A stretch of DNA of 64,000 bases from Alcaligenes ammonioxydans (GCF_019343455.1 NZ_CP049362.1:1116001-1180000); one strand, 5' to 3'; shown: positions 26,169-34,005, counted from the stretch's first letter. Program-made: numbers and translations. Notes: a model not told the origin generated them from the letters alone.

Positions 26169-26182
26169 CATGCGAGAGGTAT

Positions 26183-26407
26183 ATGGACAATCAACATAAA
26201 CACATCAAGGGCTATCGAGATTTGTCGGAGTCCGAGATTGCAGCAATGAACGAAGGCAAGGAACTGGCCGAGAAGGTCGGTGCTTGGATAGAAAAGCTGC
26301 AGGCTGATAGCTCTTTGGATCAGCGTGCTGTGGCCTTGGGAAAAACCAACCTGCAGCAAGGCTTCATGTGGGCTATTCGCGGTATTGCCCAGCCCACTAC
26401 TTTTTAA
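26183..26407 (+). CDS. Acb2/Tad1-type anti-CBASS protein
   Basis: The 74-residue protein matches the compact Acb2/Tad1 hairpin family: HIKGYRDLSESEIAAMNEGK, then a helix with KVGAWIEKL, then RAVALGKTNLQQGFMWAIRG and a terminal AQPTTF. Family members assemble into small oligomers that sequester cyclic oligonucleotides (Acb2: CBASS cyclic di- and trinucleotides), blocking the abortive-infection effector. It is the first gene after the early promoter, fitting an anti-defence role at once after infection. GAGAGG precedes the ATG. The family call is by pattern; which signal it binds cannot be read. Confidence 0.75.
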   Translation: MDNQHKHIKGYRDLSESEIAAMNEGKELAEKVGAWIEKLQADSSLDQRAVALGKTNLQQGFMWAIRGIAQPTTF

Positions 26408-26423
26408 ATAAAGCTGACTCCCG

Positions 26424-26591
26424 ACCAGGCGGGCCGCTTCGGCGGATCTCCTCAGGCTCGCGGCGGGCCACCTGGTAAAGCCGAAGCGGCACTGATACTG
26501 ATCAGCTCCCTCTGCCAGATGAGGGCCTTCCAGCCGCAGCATTCCCATTCCCCTCACTTTTTCGATATCAGTACCGCCCATGCCTGGGCGG
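26424..26591 (+). ncRNA. Second structured noncoding stretch, pseudoknot-like
   Basis: Between the Acb2-like gene and the next gene (26408-26718) no frame is convincing. ACCAGG (26424-26429) can pair with CCTGGT (26471-26476), and GCCGCTTCGGC (26433-26443) with GCCGAAGCGGC (26480-26490), 11 of 11. The two pairings cross, giving a pseudoknot or two exclusive states. GGCACTGATA (26488-26497) pairs with TATCAGTACC (26566-26575) with one mismatch, and CCGCCCA-TGCC-TGGGCGG (26574-26591) is a perfect hairpin. A regulatory RNA, an operon attenuator or a DNA-level site (origin, binding site) are all possible. Confidence 0.4.
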
Positions 26592-26718
26592 CGGGAGTGC
26601 TGCGCCTGGAGGGTTTTGAAGAACTCCGGAAAACACCAACACCGCGCCGGTGCGCAACGGCCGTGACGGTGTGGCCTGCAAGCTTTTCCCCTCCTGTTCT
26701 TTCTATTAGGAGCGTTAC

Positions 26719-27012
26719 ATGCAAGTTCATTCACCTAACTTTCTGCTGGCGCGTCGTCGTCGGCAATTGCGTGACGCGGCGATTACTGACTCTCCTGCAA
26801 TCGCCCGTCGCACCTATGGCGCCAAACGGCCCAAAGTAGTCATTGGCCGTCAGTGGCGTGGTGGTGCCATCCAGATCCAGCCTGCAGTATTTCTGCCCGC
26901 CCCGGCTGAGCGCTGGAGCTCGCTTCGCAAAGCAGCACGGTTTGCTGCTTGCGCATTCATTCCTGTTGTTGCCACTGTCGGCGGCTGGTTGTCGGCCGGC
27001 GGCTCGTTCTGA
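26719..27012 (+). CDS. Small basic hypothetical protein with C-terminal hydrophobic helix
   Basis: The 97-residue product starts after TTAGGAGCGTTAC, a good ribosome-binding site. It is Arg-rich at the N-terminus (LLARRRRQLRDAA) and ends in a hydrophobic helix (about residues 74-95, FAACAFIPVVATVGGW). No family is recognised. It is co-directional with the recombination genes and ends 13 bases before the Cas4-like start. Confidence 0.55.
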   Translation: MQVHSPNFLLARRRRQLRDAAITDSPAIARRTYGAKRPKVVIGRQWRGGAIQIQPAVFLPAPAERWSSLRKAARFAACAFIPVVATVGGWLSAGGSF

Positions 27013-27025
27013 TTCGAGAACCCCT

Positions 27026-27841
27026 ATGCAAAACATCACTATCCGGGCCAGCTCGCTGAGCGACTTGTTTGACTGCCCGCAGCGCTGGTACGCCCGCAAC
27101 ATCCTCAAAATGTGGATGCCAACCAATTTCAAGGCTCGTCTGGGTACGGCCATCCATGCAGGTGCTGCGGCATTCGACCAGGCGCGGCTGGATGGAGCGC
27201 CTATCACTGCTGACGATGCTGCTGGCGTCTTGGTGGATACGCTCTACCGCAAAACTGACGAAAGCGGTGAAGACGAGCAGGTGGAATGGGAAGGTGAAGA
27301 TCCCAGCCGTTACGAGCAAATCGGGTTGGCTCTGCACACCACCTACTGCAATGGCCTGGCACTGGAGCAGGACTATGTGGCGGTGGAGCTTCGCTGCGAA
27401 AACCTGCATTTTCAGGATCTGGGCCTGACGCTTACCGGTACCACGGACCGTGTCTATCGTGACGCCGACGGCAAGCTGGGCATTGCGGACATTAAGTCTG
27501 GCGGTACCGCAGTCGCTGCTGATGGCACGGTCAATACAGGCGGGCATAAAGCACAGCTGGGGGTTTACACCGTGCTTGCTGAATATGCCATCGGCCATCC
27601 GCTTGACGCCCAGGCCAAGATCATCGGCATGCAAACCGGCAAAACACCAAAGGCCCAGCGCGTAGCCGAAGGGTATATCGACGGCGTCCGCCAAGCCTTG
27701 GTGGGCGATGACGATGATCCCGGCCTGTTGGAGCATGCCTCCAATCTTCTTCATGCGGGCAAGTTTTACGGAAATCCCCGCTCCATGCTGTGTAGCGAGA
27801 AATTCTGCCCAGCATTCGCAACCTGCAAATTCCGAGGATAA
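27026..27841 (+). CDS. Cas4-like PD-(D/E)XK nuclease of the recombination operon
   Basis: The 271-residue protein has the RecB/Cas4 nuclease pattern: LTGTTDRVYRDADGKLGIAD, then IKSGG, giving the Asp...Asp-x-Lys metal-binding core. Cysteines at DCPQRWY near the N-terminus and at LCSEKFCPAFATC at the C-terminus are placed as in the iron-sulfur cluster of Cas4/AddB-type nucleases. It precedes a RecT-like annealase, so it probably makes the single strands that the annealase pairs. ATG 27026 is preferred to the longer frame starting at 26843, which overlaps the preceding gene. Confidence 0.82.
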   Translation: MQNITIRASSLSDLFDCPQRWYARNILKMWMPTNFKARLGTAIHAGAAAFDQARLDGAPITADDAAGVLVDTLYRKTDESGEDEQVEWEGEDPSRYEQIGLALHTTYCNGLALEQDYVAVELRCENLHFQDLGLTLTGTTDRVYRDADGKLGIADIKSGGTAVAADGTVNTGGHKAQLGVYTVLAEYAIGHPLDAQAKIIGMQTGKTPKAQRVAEGYIDGVRQALVGDDDDPGLLEHASNLLHAGKFYGNPRSMLCSEKFCPAFATCKFRG

Positions 27842-27846
27842 ATCCC

Positions 27847-28857
27847 ATGGCAACACAACAATCAGCCTCCACCAGCTTGGCTCAGGCTCGTCAAGGCGCT
27901 CAAGCAGCGCCACCAGTCGTTGCAGGTTTCTTTGACCTGCAGGGATTTGAGTTGATGCAGCGCACGGCTAAAGCTTTTGCATCCTCCAGCTTGGTCCCGC
28001 AGCAATATCAAGGGAATCTGGCTAACTGCATGATCGCCATGGATATGGCTCAACGTATCGGCGCGAACCCGCTGATGGTCATGCAGAACCTCTATATCGT
28101 GCATGGCAACCCCGGCTGGTCCAGCAAGTTCTTGATTGCCACCATCAACGTGTGTGGCCGGTACAGTTCCTTGCGCTACGAGTGGAAAGGAAAGCCTGGG
28201 AGTGATGATTTCGGCTGCCGTGCTTGGGCGATTGAGAAAGCAACGGACGAGCGCCTGGATGGAATCTGGGTTACTTGGGAAATGGTGAAAGCCGAAGGCT
28301 GGCACAGCAAGAAAGGCTCCAAGTGGGCAACGATGCCCGATCAGATGTTTGTGTATCGGGCGGCAGCATTCTGGCAACGTGCCTATGCCCCGGAATTGGG
28401 TATGGGTCTAAGCACTGCAGAGGAATTGGCAGATGTGATCGACGCCAAGACGGGGTTGGACGGCTCCATTCAGGTGGATGTGGATGCGTTACGCGCTCAG
28501 GGCGAAACACAACAAGCCGCGAAAGCGGGCGATGCCCCTAACGAGAACGTCACAGACGTTGAACTGACCGAAGCCAAGGGTCAGAAGGCTCAGGAAGATA
28601 ACTCGCAGCCGCCAGCGCAGGACTATCTGGATGCTGAAAAGGTGTTGGCCAACATTCAAGGCTCCAAGGATCACGAAATTCTTAGTCTGGCAGCCGACAA
28701 CATTCAAGACTGCCATCCGGACGAGCAAGAACGTCTGAGCGCCGCATACCGCCAACGCCTGGACGAGCTGGACGGCGTTGTTCACGTGACAGCGGATCAA
28801 CCAACCCAAGCCCCCGAACAAACTCGCACCCGCCGGGCTGCAGCTGATATGGAGTAA
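27847..28857 (+). CDS. RecT-like single-strand annealing protein
   Basis: The 336-residue protein has the RecT-family core in its first 210 residues: a helix with ELMQRTAKAFASSSLVP, then NLANCMIAMDMAQRIGANPL, then VHGNPGWSSKFLIATIN. The C-terminal 120 residues are acidic, low-complexity and probably disordered. The family anneals complementary single strands in phage recombination, partnered with an exonuclease, here the Cas4-like protein 5 bases upstream. Confidence 0.82.
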   Translation: MATQQSASTSLAQARQGAQAAPPVVAGFFDLQGFELMQRTAKAFASSSLVPQQYQGNLANCMIAMDMAQRIGANPLMVMQNLYIVHGNPGWSSKFLIATINVCGRYSSLRYEWKGKPGSDDFGCRAWAIEKATDERLDGIWVTWEMVKAEGWHSKKGSKWATMPDQMFVYRAAAFWQRAYAPELGMGLSTAEELADVIDAKTGLDGSIQVDVDALRAQGETQQAAKAGDAPNENVTDVELTEAKGQKAQEDNSQPPAQDYLDAEKVLANIQGSKDHEILSLAADNIQDCHPDEQERLSAAYRQRLDELDGVVHVTADQPTQAPEQTRTRRAAADME

Positions 28858-28862
28858 CCCCG

Positions 28863-29549
28863 ATGACAACAGAGAGCAATATTTTGGAAATGACGGCTGA
28901 CAGTGTTGGCCGAGATCTGCTGCAGGCCCTGGTGACAGAGTTGAAGCTACTGCCAAAACCGTGGGTAGCTCTGACGAAGGCCAAGCAGGACGATGTGATC
29001 GACCGCTTGCGTTCCCGTGTTGAATACCAGATCAATATGGCGGTCCACGTGCTGGCCAGCGATGGCCGTACCACTATCGCTGCTGACCTGGAGCAAGTCA
29101 CTGCCAAGGATGGGATTAAAGCGCAGTTCAAGATTAGCCAGGCCAGCCAAGGCCGTCATGACTTGTTCGATAGTGTGGGACGAGCTTGCTTGATTGTTCT
29201 CGCCAATGCCGAAGATCACACCGGTGGCATGAGCGAAATTCAGGGTGAGCATGATCAGCGTGCCATGGATCTGGGGCGTGAGTACACAGACGACGATGGT
29301 GACGGCATGCCTGATAGCAATGTGGTGGATGCTGAAATCCGTGAAGTCCCTGCGATTGAACAGCAGCCTTTGCAGGCCGATCTGAATCAAGCATATCTGG
29401 ATGGCCGTATTGCAGCCGAGGAGGGCAGAGCACAGGCTGATTGCCCTGTAATGGCAGGTCCTCTGTGCATCCAGTGGGTCAAGGGCTGGAAGGATTGGCA
29501 TGCGGAACAACGAGAGCCGGAGGCAAGTGATGAAGATCAGCAAGATTGA
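28863..29549 (+). CDS. Recombination-operon protein with C-terminal Rmf/CrpP-like domain
   Basis: The 228-residue protein has two parts. Residues 1 to about 120 form an alpha/beta region (SRVEYQINMAVHVLASDG) of a kind common in this position in betaproteobacterial phages but without a known role. The last 45 residues, with AYLDGRIAAEEGRAQADCP and then IQWVKGWKDW, closely follow ribosome modulation factor, which ends QWLGGWREA in E. coli. Rmf dimerises and silences 70S ribosomes; the related phage/plasmid CrpP group is small and of debated function. The link between them is acidic (DDDGDG). The gene overlaps the SbcC-like gene by 20 bases. Confidence 0.65.
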   Translation: MTTESNILEMTADSVGRDLLQALVTELKLLPKPWVALTKAKQDDVIDRLRSRVEYQINMAVHVLASDGRTTIAADLEQVTAKDGIKAQFKISQASQGRHDLFDSVGRACLIVLANAEDHTGGMSEIQGEHDQRAMDLGREYTDDDGDGMPDSNVVDAEIREVPAIEQQPLQADLNQAYLDGRIAAEEGRAQADCPVMAGPLCIQWVKGWKDWHAEQREPEASDEDQQD

Positions 29550-31347
29550 TGTCCAGGGCCTGCTGGGAGCTCAGCAGGTTACCTTGTCCCTGACCAGCCC
29601 CGTGGTGCTGGTCGCTGGAGACAATGCAGCAGGGAAGTCCAGCGTGCGTGAAGCTGTACGGGCAGCGTTCCTCGGTATGCCTGAGCGCGTTCTGAAAAAG
29701 AAAGACCTTGGCCAGCTTGTGCATGAAGGGATGGCGGCGGGGGCGATTACCGTAGAGTTTGATTCTGGTACCGCTCAGTTCACCGCCCCCGGTGGTGACC
29801 AGGAGGTGCAGCATGATTTCAAGCAGCGGCAATGGGAGCAGATCAGTGCCGCGCTACCTTATTGCATGGATCCTGCATTGTTTGCGGCCAGTGCATCTGA
29901 TGATCGCCGCAAACTGCTGTTCGGAATTACGGGGGCATCCAGCTCCCGTGAGGAGGTTCAAGCTTTGCTCCAGCAGCGGAATCTGGACCAGGACGTTATC
30001 AATGCGGTCATGCCCATGTTGCGTTCCGGTTTCCCCGCTGCGGCTAAGTTTGCCGAGGAGCGTTGCCGAGATGCCAAAGCATCCTGGAAGGTAACCACAG
30101 GCGAAACTTACGGCCATGTGAAGGCTCAGGCTTGGCAGGCCCAGTTGCCTGCTGATGTAGATTTAATCGGTCTGCAAGACCTTGAATCCAAGCGCTCGGC
30201 CGTTTCCGGCAAGATTGATTCAACTCGCACTCGTTTGGGCGCGGCAGAGCAGAAGCTAAAAGCTTGGTTGGCCTATCAAGAGAGCCGTCAGAATGATCAG
30301 GCTATTTTTGATCGCCTACCTAGCTTGGAAAAGAAGCTGGCTTTTGATGAAGCAGAGCTTGAAAAGTGGAAGGCGGAGCTTGAGCGTCTATCCGGCAAAG
30401 ACGGTGCGAGGAACCGCAAGGGGCTGGTGCATGAATTGGCTCTTGCTTTGTTTGATGCGCTTGAGTTCATTGACGCGAACGGTGGGCAGTTCGAGGGTAA
30501 GGATAAAGCGGACGCGCTTCTGTACACATATCAAAGTGAACACGGAGCATTGCTTGCGTCGGAGCCTACGGAGCCAGAGGATCAGCAGAAACTGCCGCAG
30601 GCCATTAAAGCCCATGGCTTGATGGTGACCAGTGTGGCAGCTGACAAGCGGGCTATTGAGGTGGCTAAAGCCGCAGGCTCACGCTTGGAAAGCCTAGCGA
30701 CGGTGGAGCAGGGCAGTGAACGTGAAGTTGAGGCTGTGCAAGCTGAGCTGGCCGGGCTTCAGCAGGAGTTTGCCGCGATCAATGATCAGCTGAAAGCTTT
30801 GACCGCAGCGAAAGATGCTCGGGAAGGTGCTGAGCGAAAAACTCAGCAGGCACAATCCCATCACCAGTTGGCACAGCAATGGCAGGCCGCTATTGATGCG
30901 CTGTCGCCTGACGGTATCCCGGCCGAGATCCTGGCAAAAGCCATCGGGCCAGTCAATGAGCAGCTTCAACAGGTGTCTGAAACATTCGACTGGCCATGTG
31001 TCTACATTGACGAGGACATGATGGTAAGCGCGGGTGGCCGGGCGTACGTGTTGCTGTCCGAGTCTGAGCGTTGGCGTACCAACACCATCCTTGCTCTGGT
31101 GCTGGCCAATCTGTCCGGTGCTCGCTTTGTGACTCTGGATCAGGTGGATGTTCTCAGCTTGTCTGGGCGTTCAGAGCTGATTGATGGGATGGACCATCTT
31201 GCGGAAGCCAGCTATCTGGACACTGCCCTCCTATTTGGCACATTCAAGAAACTGCCGAATTTCGCCCAGTTCCCGCAATGCAGCGGGCACTGGCTTGAAA
31301 ACGGTCAGGTAATCGCCGAAGCCGAGGCGCTACGCGCTCTCGCGTAG
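29530..31347 (+). CDS. SbcC/Rad50-like ATPase
   Basis: The 605-residue protein has Walker A GDNAAGKSS (residues 30-38), a long charged coiled-coil region (about 200-480, split by globular segments), an ABC-type signature LSESERWR and Walker B FVTLDQVD near the C-terminus. This is the layout of SbcC/RecN-like SMC ATPases. SbcC normally works with the nuclease SbcD, but no SbcD-like gene is present here; the Cas4-like nuclease in the same operon may replace it. ATG 29530 has GGAGGCAAG just upstream, so I reject a start 30 bases earlier. Confidence 0.82.
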   Translation: MKISKIDVQGLLGAQQVTLSLTSPVVLVAGDNAAGKSSVREAVRAAFLGMPERVLKKKDLGQLVHEGMAAGAITVEFDSGTAQFTAPGGDQEVQHDFKQRQWEQISAALPYCMDPALFAASASDDRRKLLFGITGASSSREEVQALLQQRNLDQDVINAVMPMLRSGFPAAAKFAEERCRDAKASWKVTTGETYGHVKAQAWQAQLPADVDLIGLQDLESKRSAVSGKIDSTRTRLGAAEQKLKAWLAYQESRQNDQAIFDRLPSLEKKLAFDEAELEKWKAELERLSGKDGARNRKGLVHELALALFDALEFIDANGGQFEGKDKADALLYTYQSEHGALLASEPTEPEDQQKLPQAIKAHGLMVTSVAADKRAIEVAKAAGSRLESLATVEQGSEREVEAVQAELAGLQQEFAAINDQLKALTAAKDAREGAERKTQQAQSHHQLAQQWQAAIDALSPDGIPAEILAKAIGPVNEQLQQVSETFDWPCVYIDEDMMVSAGGRAYVLLSESERWRTNTILALVLANLSGARFVTLDQVDVLSLSGRSELIDGMDHLAEASYLDTALLFGTFKKLPNFAQFPQCSGHWLENGQVIAEAEALRALA

Positions 31348-31391
31348 CCGCCTATTCCAATAGACTAAATGGTGCCGCCCGGTCAATAACC

Positions 31392-31419
31392 AAGGTGGTG
31401 GTAATACTCGCCACCTTTT
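31392..31419 (+). terminator. Terminator of the recombination operon
   Basis: AAGGTGG (31392-31398) pairs with CCACCTT (31411-31417) and is followed by TT and an AT-rich stretch. It lies between the SbcC-like gene and the convergent moron. Confidence 0.6.
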
Positions 31420-31426
31420 CAATTAA

Positions 31427-32104
31427 TCAATCCCCACCCGCTTGCTTATCCGGCGATGACCGATGCCTAAATCGCCATAACTCGCCATTTACCGAATTCC
31501 AGTTATTTTTATATATCCCATATGACTCCCTCGCTTTGCCACTTAACTTCTCTAATTTCATACGCAAAGAATTTGCTTCATCTTTTATCAAACAAGCAGC
31601 CACGGCATCTGATTTTCTCAAAACATCTAACGCCTGATATTGCATTGAACGCAATTCAAAAGAAAAAGCCATAAATCTCTCTGGCATAAGCTCTGGAGAA
31701 AACTTGCTCGTCGATAGAATCAATCCTCGAATTCGTTCAGCATCTATCAAATAATCAGCCCCTTCAGAACTTTTTCTTATTTTCTTACAGACTGATCTTA
31801 GGGTTCTTAAGGTTTCAAATATCGCGATCAGCAATGCATACATTTCCCTAAGCCTAAACTCAGTCCCCTCTCGCCTCGCTATCTCTCGATCTATTTTTCT
31901 TTGTTTATATGGAAGATAAATAGCAATACCAATTGCCCCAATAGAACCGACCGCCTGAACCCAAGCAGCTACCTCAGTCGCACTCTCGACAGGATACGTT
32001 CGAAACAACCATATAAATAGGCGCATACACTCAAAGGAAACCGCCGCCACCAGCATAAAGACCATAGCGTTTCCCAGCCATAACGATCGTATACCTTTAT
32101 TCAC
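31427..32104 (-). CDS. Moron: membrane protein of unknown function
   Basis: The 225-residue protein has two hydrophobic segments near the N-terminus, around residues 8-30 (LGNAMVFMLVAAVSFECM) and 45-65 (WVQAVGSIGAIGIAIYLPY). A long charged helical cytoplasmic part follows. I chose the GTG at 32104, because GGAGG lies 8 bases upstream, over a TTG at 32122. The gene is AT-rich and opposes the early operon. Its ribosome-binding site lies inside a broken copy of the methyltransferase 5' end (32108-32194). No family is recognised. Its anchor-plus-helix design recalls the moron at 1639-2265. Confidence 0.7.
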   Translation of the reverse strand: MNKGIRSLWLGNAMVFMLVAAVSFECMRLFIWLFRTYPVESATEVAAWVQAVGSIGAIGIAIYLPYKQRKIDREIARREGTEFRLREMYALLIAIFETLRTLRSVCKKIRKSSEGADYLIDAERIRGLILSTSKFSPELMPERFMAFSFELRSMQYQALDVLRKSDAVAACLIKDEANSLRMKLEKLSGKARESYGIYKNNWNSVNGELWRFRHRSSPDKQAGGD

Positions 32105-32107
32105 CCC

Positions 32108-32194
32108 ATGACCTCCAAACAATTTCTGTTACCGATAGCCTGGGAGATCATAGTCGATCCTCTGTGGCTAAAACATAGGATGCCTCCCCTATGA
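32108..32194 (+). pseudogene. Diverged 5' fragment of a C5 methyltransferase gene
   Basis: The frame MTSKQFLLPIAWEIIVDP at 32108 parallels the start of the intact methyltransferase at 32272 (MTTKQFLLPIASEITVDL). Over the first 51 bases 41 are identical and most changes are in third codon positions, so the copy is a diverged homologue, not a recent duplication. After codon 18 the similarity stops and the frame ends at a TGA. The fragment abuts the start of the minus-strand moron. Confidence 0.7.
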
Positions 32195-32221
32195 AGCATC
32201 GCGACTACAGCAACACCCCAT

Positions 32222-32258
32222 AACCCCGCTTGATTTACTCAATCGGGGTTTTTCTTTT
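32222..32258 (+). terminator. Terminator-like hairpin before the methyltransferase gene (repeat copy 1)
   Basis: AACCCCG pairs with CGGGGTT and is followed by TTTCTTTT. The hairpin and its upstream CTACAGCAA...CCATAACCCC context recur at 33943-33992. It lies 14 bases before the methyltransferase ATG and would attenuate or isolate its transcription. Confidence 0.7.
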
Positions 32259-32271
32259 CTAGGATCAACCC

Positions 32272-33930
32272 ATGACCACCAAGCAGTTTTTGTTGCCCAT
32301 CGCCTCGGAGATCACGGTCGATCTTTTCGCTGGCGGTGGTGGCGCTTCCACCGGCCTGGAACAAGCCCTGGGGCGGCACGTTGATATTGCCGTCAACCAC
32401 GACCCAGAGGCCATTGCCCTGCACACCATCAACCATCCTCAGACTGAGCACTATGTCAGTGATGTGTTTGAGATCAATCCACACGTTGCTACACGCGGTC
32501 GGCCAGTCGGGCTGCTGTGGGCCAGCCCAGACTGCAAGCACTTCAGCAAGGCCAAAGGCGGTAAGCCGGTATCCAAACACATCCGTGGCCTGGCCTGGGT
32601 CGTCGTCAAATGGGCCAAAGCCGTGCGCCCCCGCGTAATCATTCTTGAGAACGTGGAGGAGTTTCAGACCTGGGGGCCGTTGACTGATGAGGGCATGCCC
32701 TGCCCTGAGCGTAAGGGAGAGACGTTTCAGCTATGGAAAGAGCAGCTTCGCGCCCTTGGGTACCGCCTGGAATACAAGGAGCTGCGGGCCTGCGATTACG
32801 GCGCTCCCACCATCCGCAAGCGGTTCTTTATGGTTGCTCGGTGCGATCGCCTGCCTATCGTGTGGCCGCAGCAAACTCACTTTGCCAAACCAGCCAAGGG
32901 CCAACAAGCCTGGCGCCCTGCATCGGACATTATTGACTGGTCCATCCCCTGCCCATCTATATTCGAACGCAAGCGCCCCTTGGCTGATGCGACATGCCGG
33001 CGCATTGCAAAGGGTGTGATGCGTTATGTAGTGGAAGCTACCAATCCATTTATCGTCAGTATTGCGAACTGGTCTGGCGAAAGCATGCGCTCCACGGAAG
33101 ATCCTCTTTCCACTGTCACAGCCAATCCCAAAGGTGGCCATCATGCTGTGGTCGTGCCTACCCTGATCCAAACTGGCTACGGGGAACGGCCAGGGCAAGC
33201 GCCGCGTGTTCCAGGCTTGGAAAAGCCGCTGGGCACCATCGTCGCCTCGCAGAAGCATGCCGTTGTGGCCGCATTCTTGGCCAAGCACTACACCGGCGTG
33301 GTGGGCAGCGACCTGCAGGACCCTATTGGCACAGTTACTAGCGTGGATCACCACAGCCTGATTACCGCTCACATCACAAAGTTCCGGGTCGGAAGTGTGG
33401 GCACATCACTGGATGAACCACTGCACACGGTTACGGCCGGTGGCACACCCAAACGCGCCTCTACGGGTAACACCATGGGCTTGGTGACCAGCCACCTAGT
33501 GAAGCTGCGAAACAACCAGTTCGGCCAGAGCCATGGTGAACCCATGCCGACGCTGACAGCGGGTGGCGGGCATGTGGGTGAAGTTCGCTCGTTCCTGGTG
33601 AAGTACTACGGGAATGAGCAGGACGGAGTGAGCTTGCGAGAGCCTCTGCACACAATCCCCACCCGTGACCGCTTCGGGCTGGTGACTGTCCATGGCATCG
33701 ATTATCAGATCGTGGACATTGGCCTGCGCATGCTGACACCTCGCGAGCTTTACCGAGCCCAGGGCTTTCCTGACTCGTACATCATCGACCGCAAATCTGA
33801 CGGCAGCCCACTCACCAAAACGGCTCAGGTTCGCATGTGCGGTAACAGCGTCTGCCCGCCGTTGGCCCATGCCTTGGTCCAGGCCAACTACTCCGATCAG
33901 CAGATCTCCCCTCGGGAGAAAGTCGCATGA
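32272..33930 (+). CDS. DNA cytosine-5 methyltransferase with repeat-built recognition region
   Basis: The 552-residue enzyme carries motif I DLFAGGGGAS (residues 17-26), motif IV with the catalytic Cys88 in SPDCKHFSK, motif VI ENVEEF (126-131), motif VIII YGAPTIRKRFFMVA (176-189) and C-terminal motifs IX/X with TPRELYRAQGFPDSYII. Between VIII and IX six copies of a motif like EPLHTVTA begin at residues 277, 318, 350, 382, 423 and 457, spaced 32-41 residues apart, each followed by a short strand such as HAVVVPTL. This replaces an ordinary target-recognition domain. The usual PPC is SPDC here, as in some phage members. It would modify phage DNA against host restriction. AGGA precedes the ATG. 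Confidence 0.87.
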   Translation: MTTKQFLLPIASEITVDLFAGGGGASTGLEQALGRHVDIAVNHDPEAIALHTINHPQTEHYVSDVFEINPHVATRGRPVGLLWASPDCKHFSKAKGGKPVSKHIRGLAWVVVKWAKAVRPRVIILENVEEFQTWGPLTDEGMPCPERKGETFQLWKEQLRALGYRLEYKELRACDYGAPTIRKRFFMVARCDRLPIVWPQQTHFAKPAKGQQAWRPASDIIDWSIPCPSIFERKRPLADATCRRIAKGVMRYVVEATNPFIVSIANWSGESMRSTEDPLSTVTANPKGGHHAVVVPTLIQTGYGERPGQAPRVPGLEKPLGTIVASQKHAVVAAFLAKHYTGVVGSDLQDPIGTVTSVDHHSLITAHITKFRVGSVGTSLDEPLHTVTAGGTPKRASTGNTMGLVTSHLVKLRNNQFGQSHGEPMPTLTAGGGHVGEVRSFLVKYYGNEQDGVSLREPLHTIPTRDRFGLVTVHGIDYQIVDIGLRMLTPRELYRAQGFPDSYIIDRKSDGSPLTKTAQVRMCGNSVCPPLAHALVQANYSDQQISPREKVA

Positions 33931-33956
33931 CACAAAGCACCTACAGCAATATCCAT

Positions 33957-33992
33957 AACCCCATTTGTTTTACTCAACTGGGGTTTTCTTTT
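33957..33992 (+). terminator. Terminator-like hairpin after the methyltransferase gene (repeat copy 2)
   Basis: AACCCCA pairs with TGGGGTT, followed by TTCTTTTTTT. Together with the upstream CTACAGCAA block (33941-33949) it repeats the arrangement at 32208-32258. It lies just before the start of the next gene. Confidence 0.7.
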
Positions 33993-34005
33993 TTTGGACA
34001 GCCCC

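Noticed and set aside
26168..26734. 188-codon minus-strand frame across the Acb2 gene and the second structured stretch
   Set aside because: It lacks a ribosome-binding site, has unnatural composition and opposes a well-supported gene.
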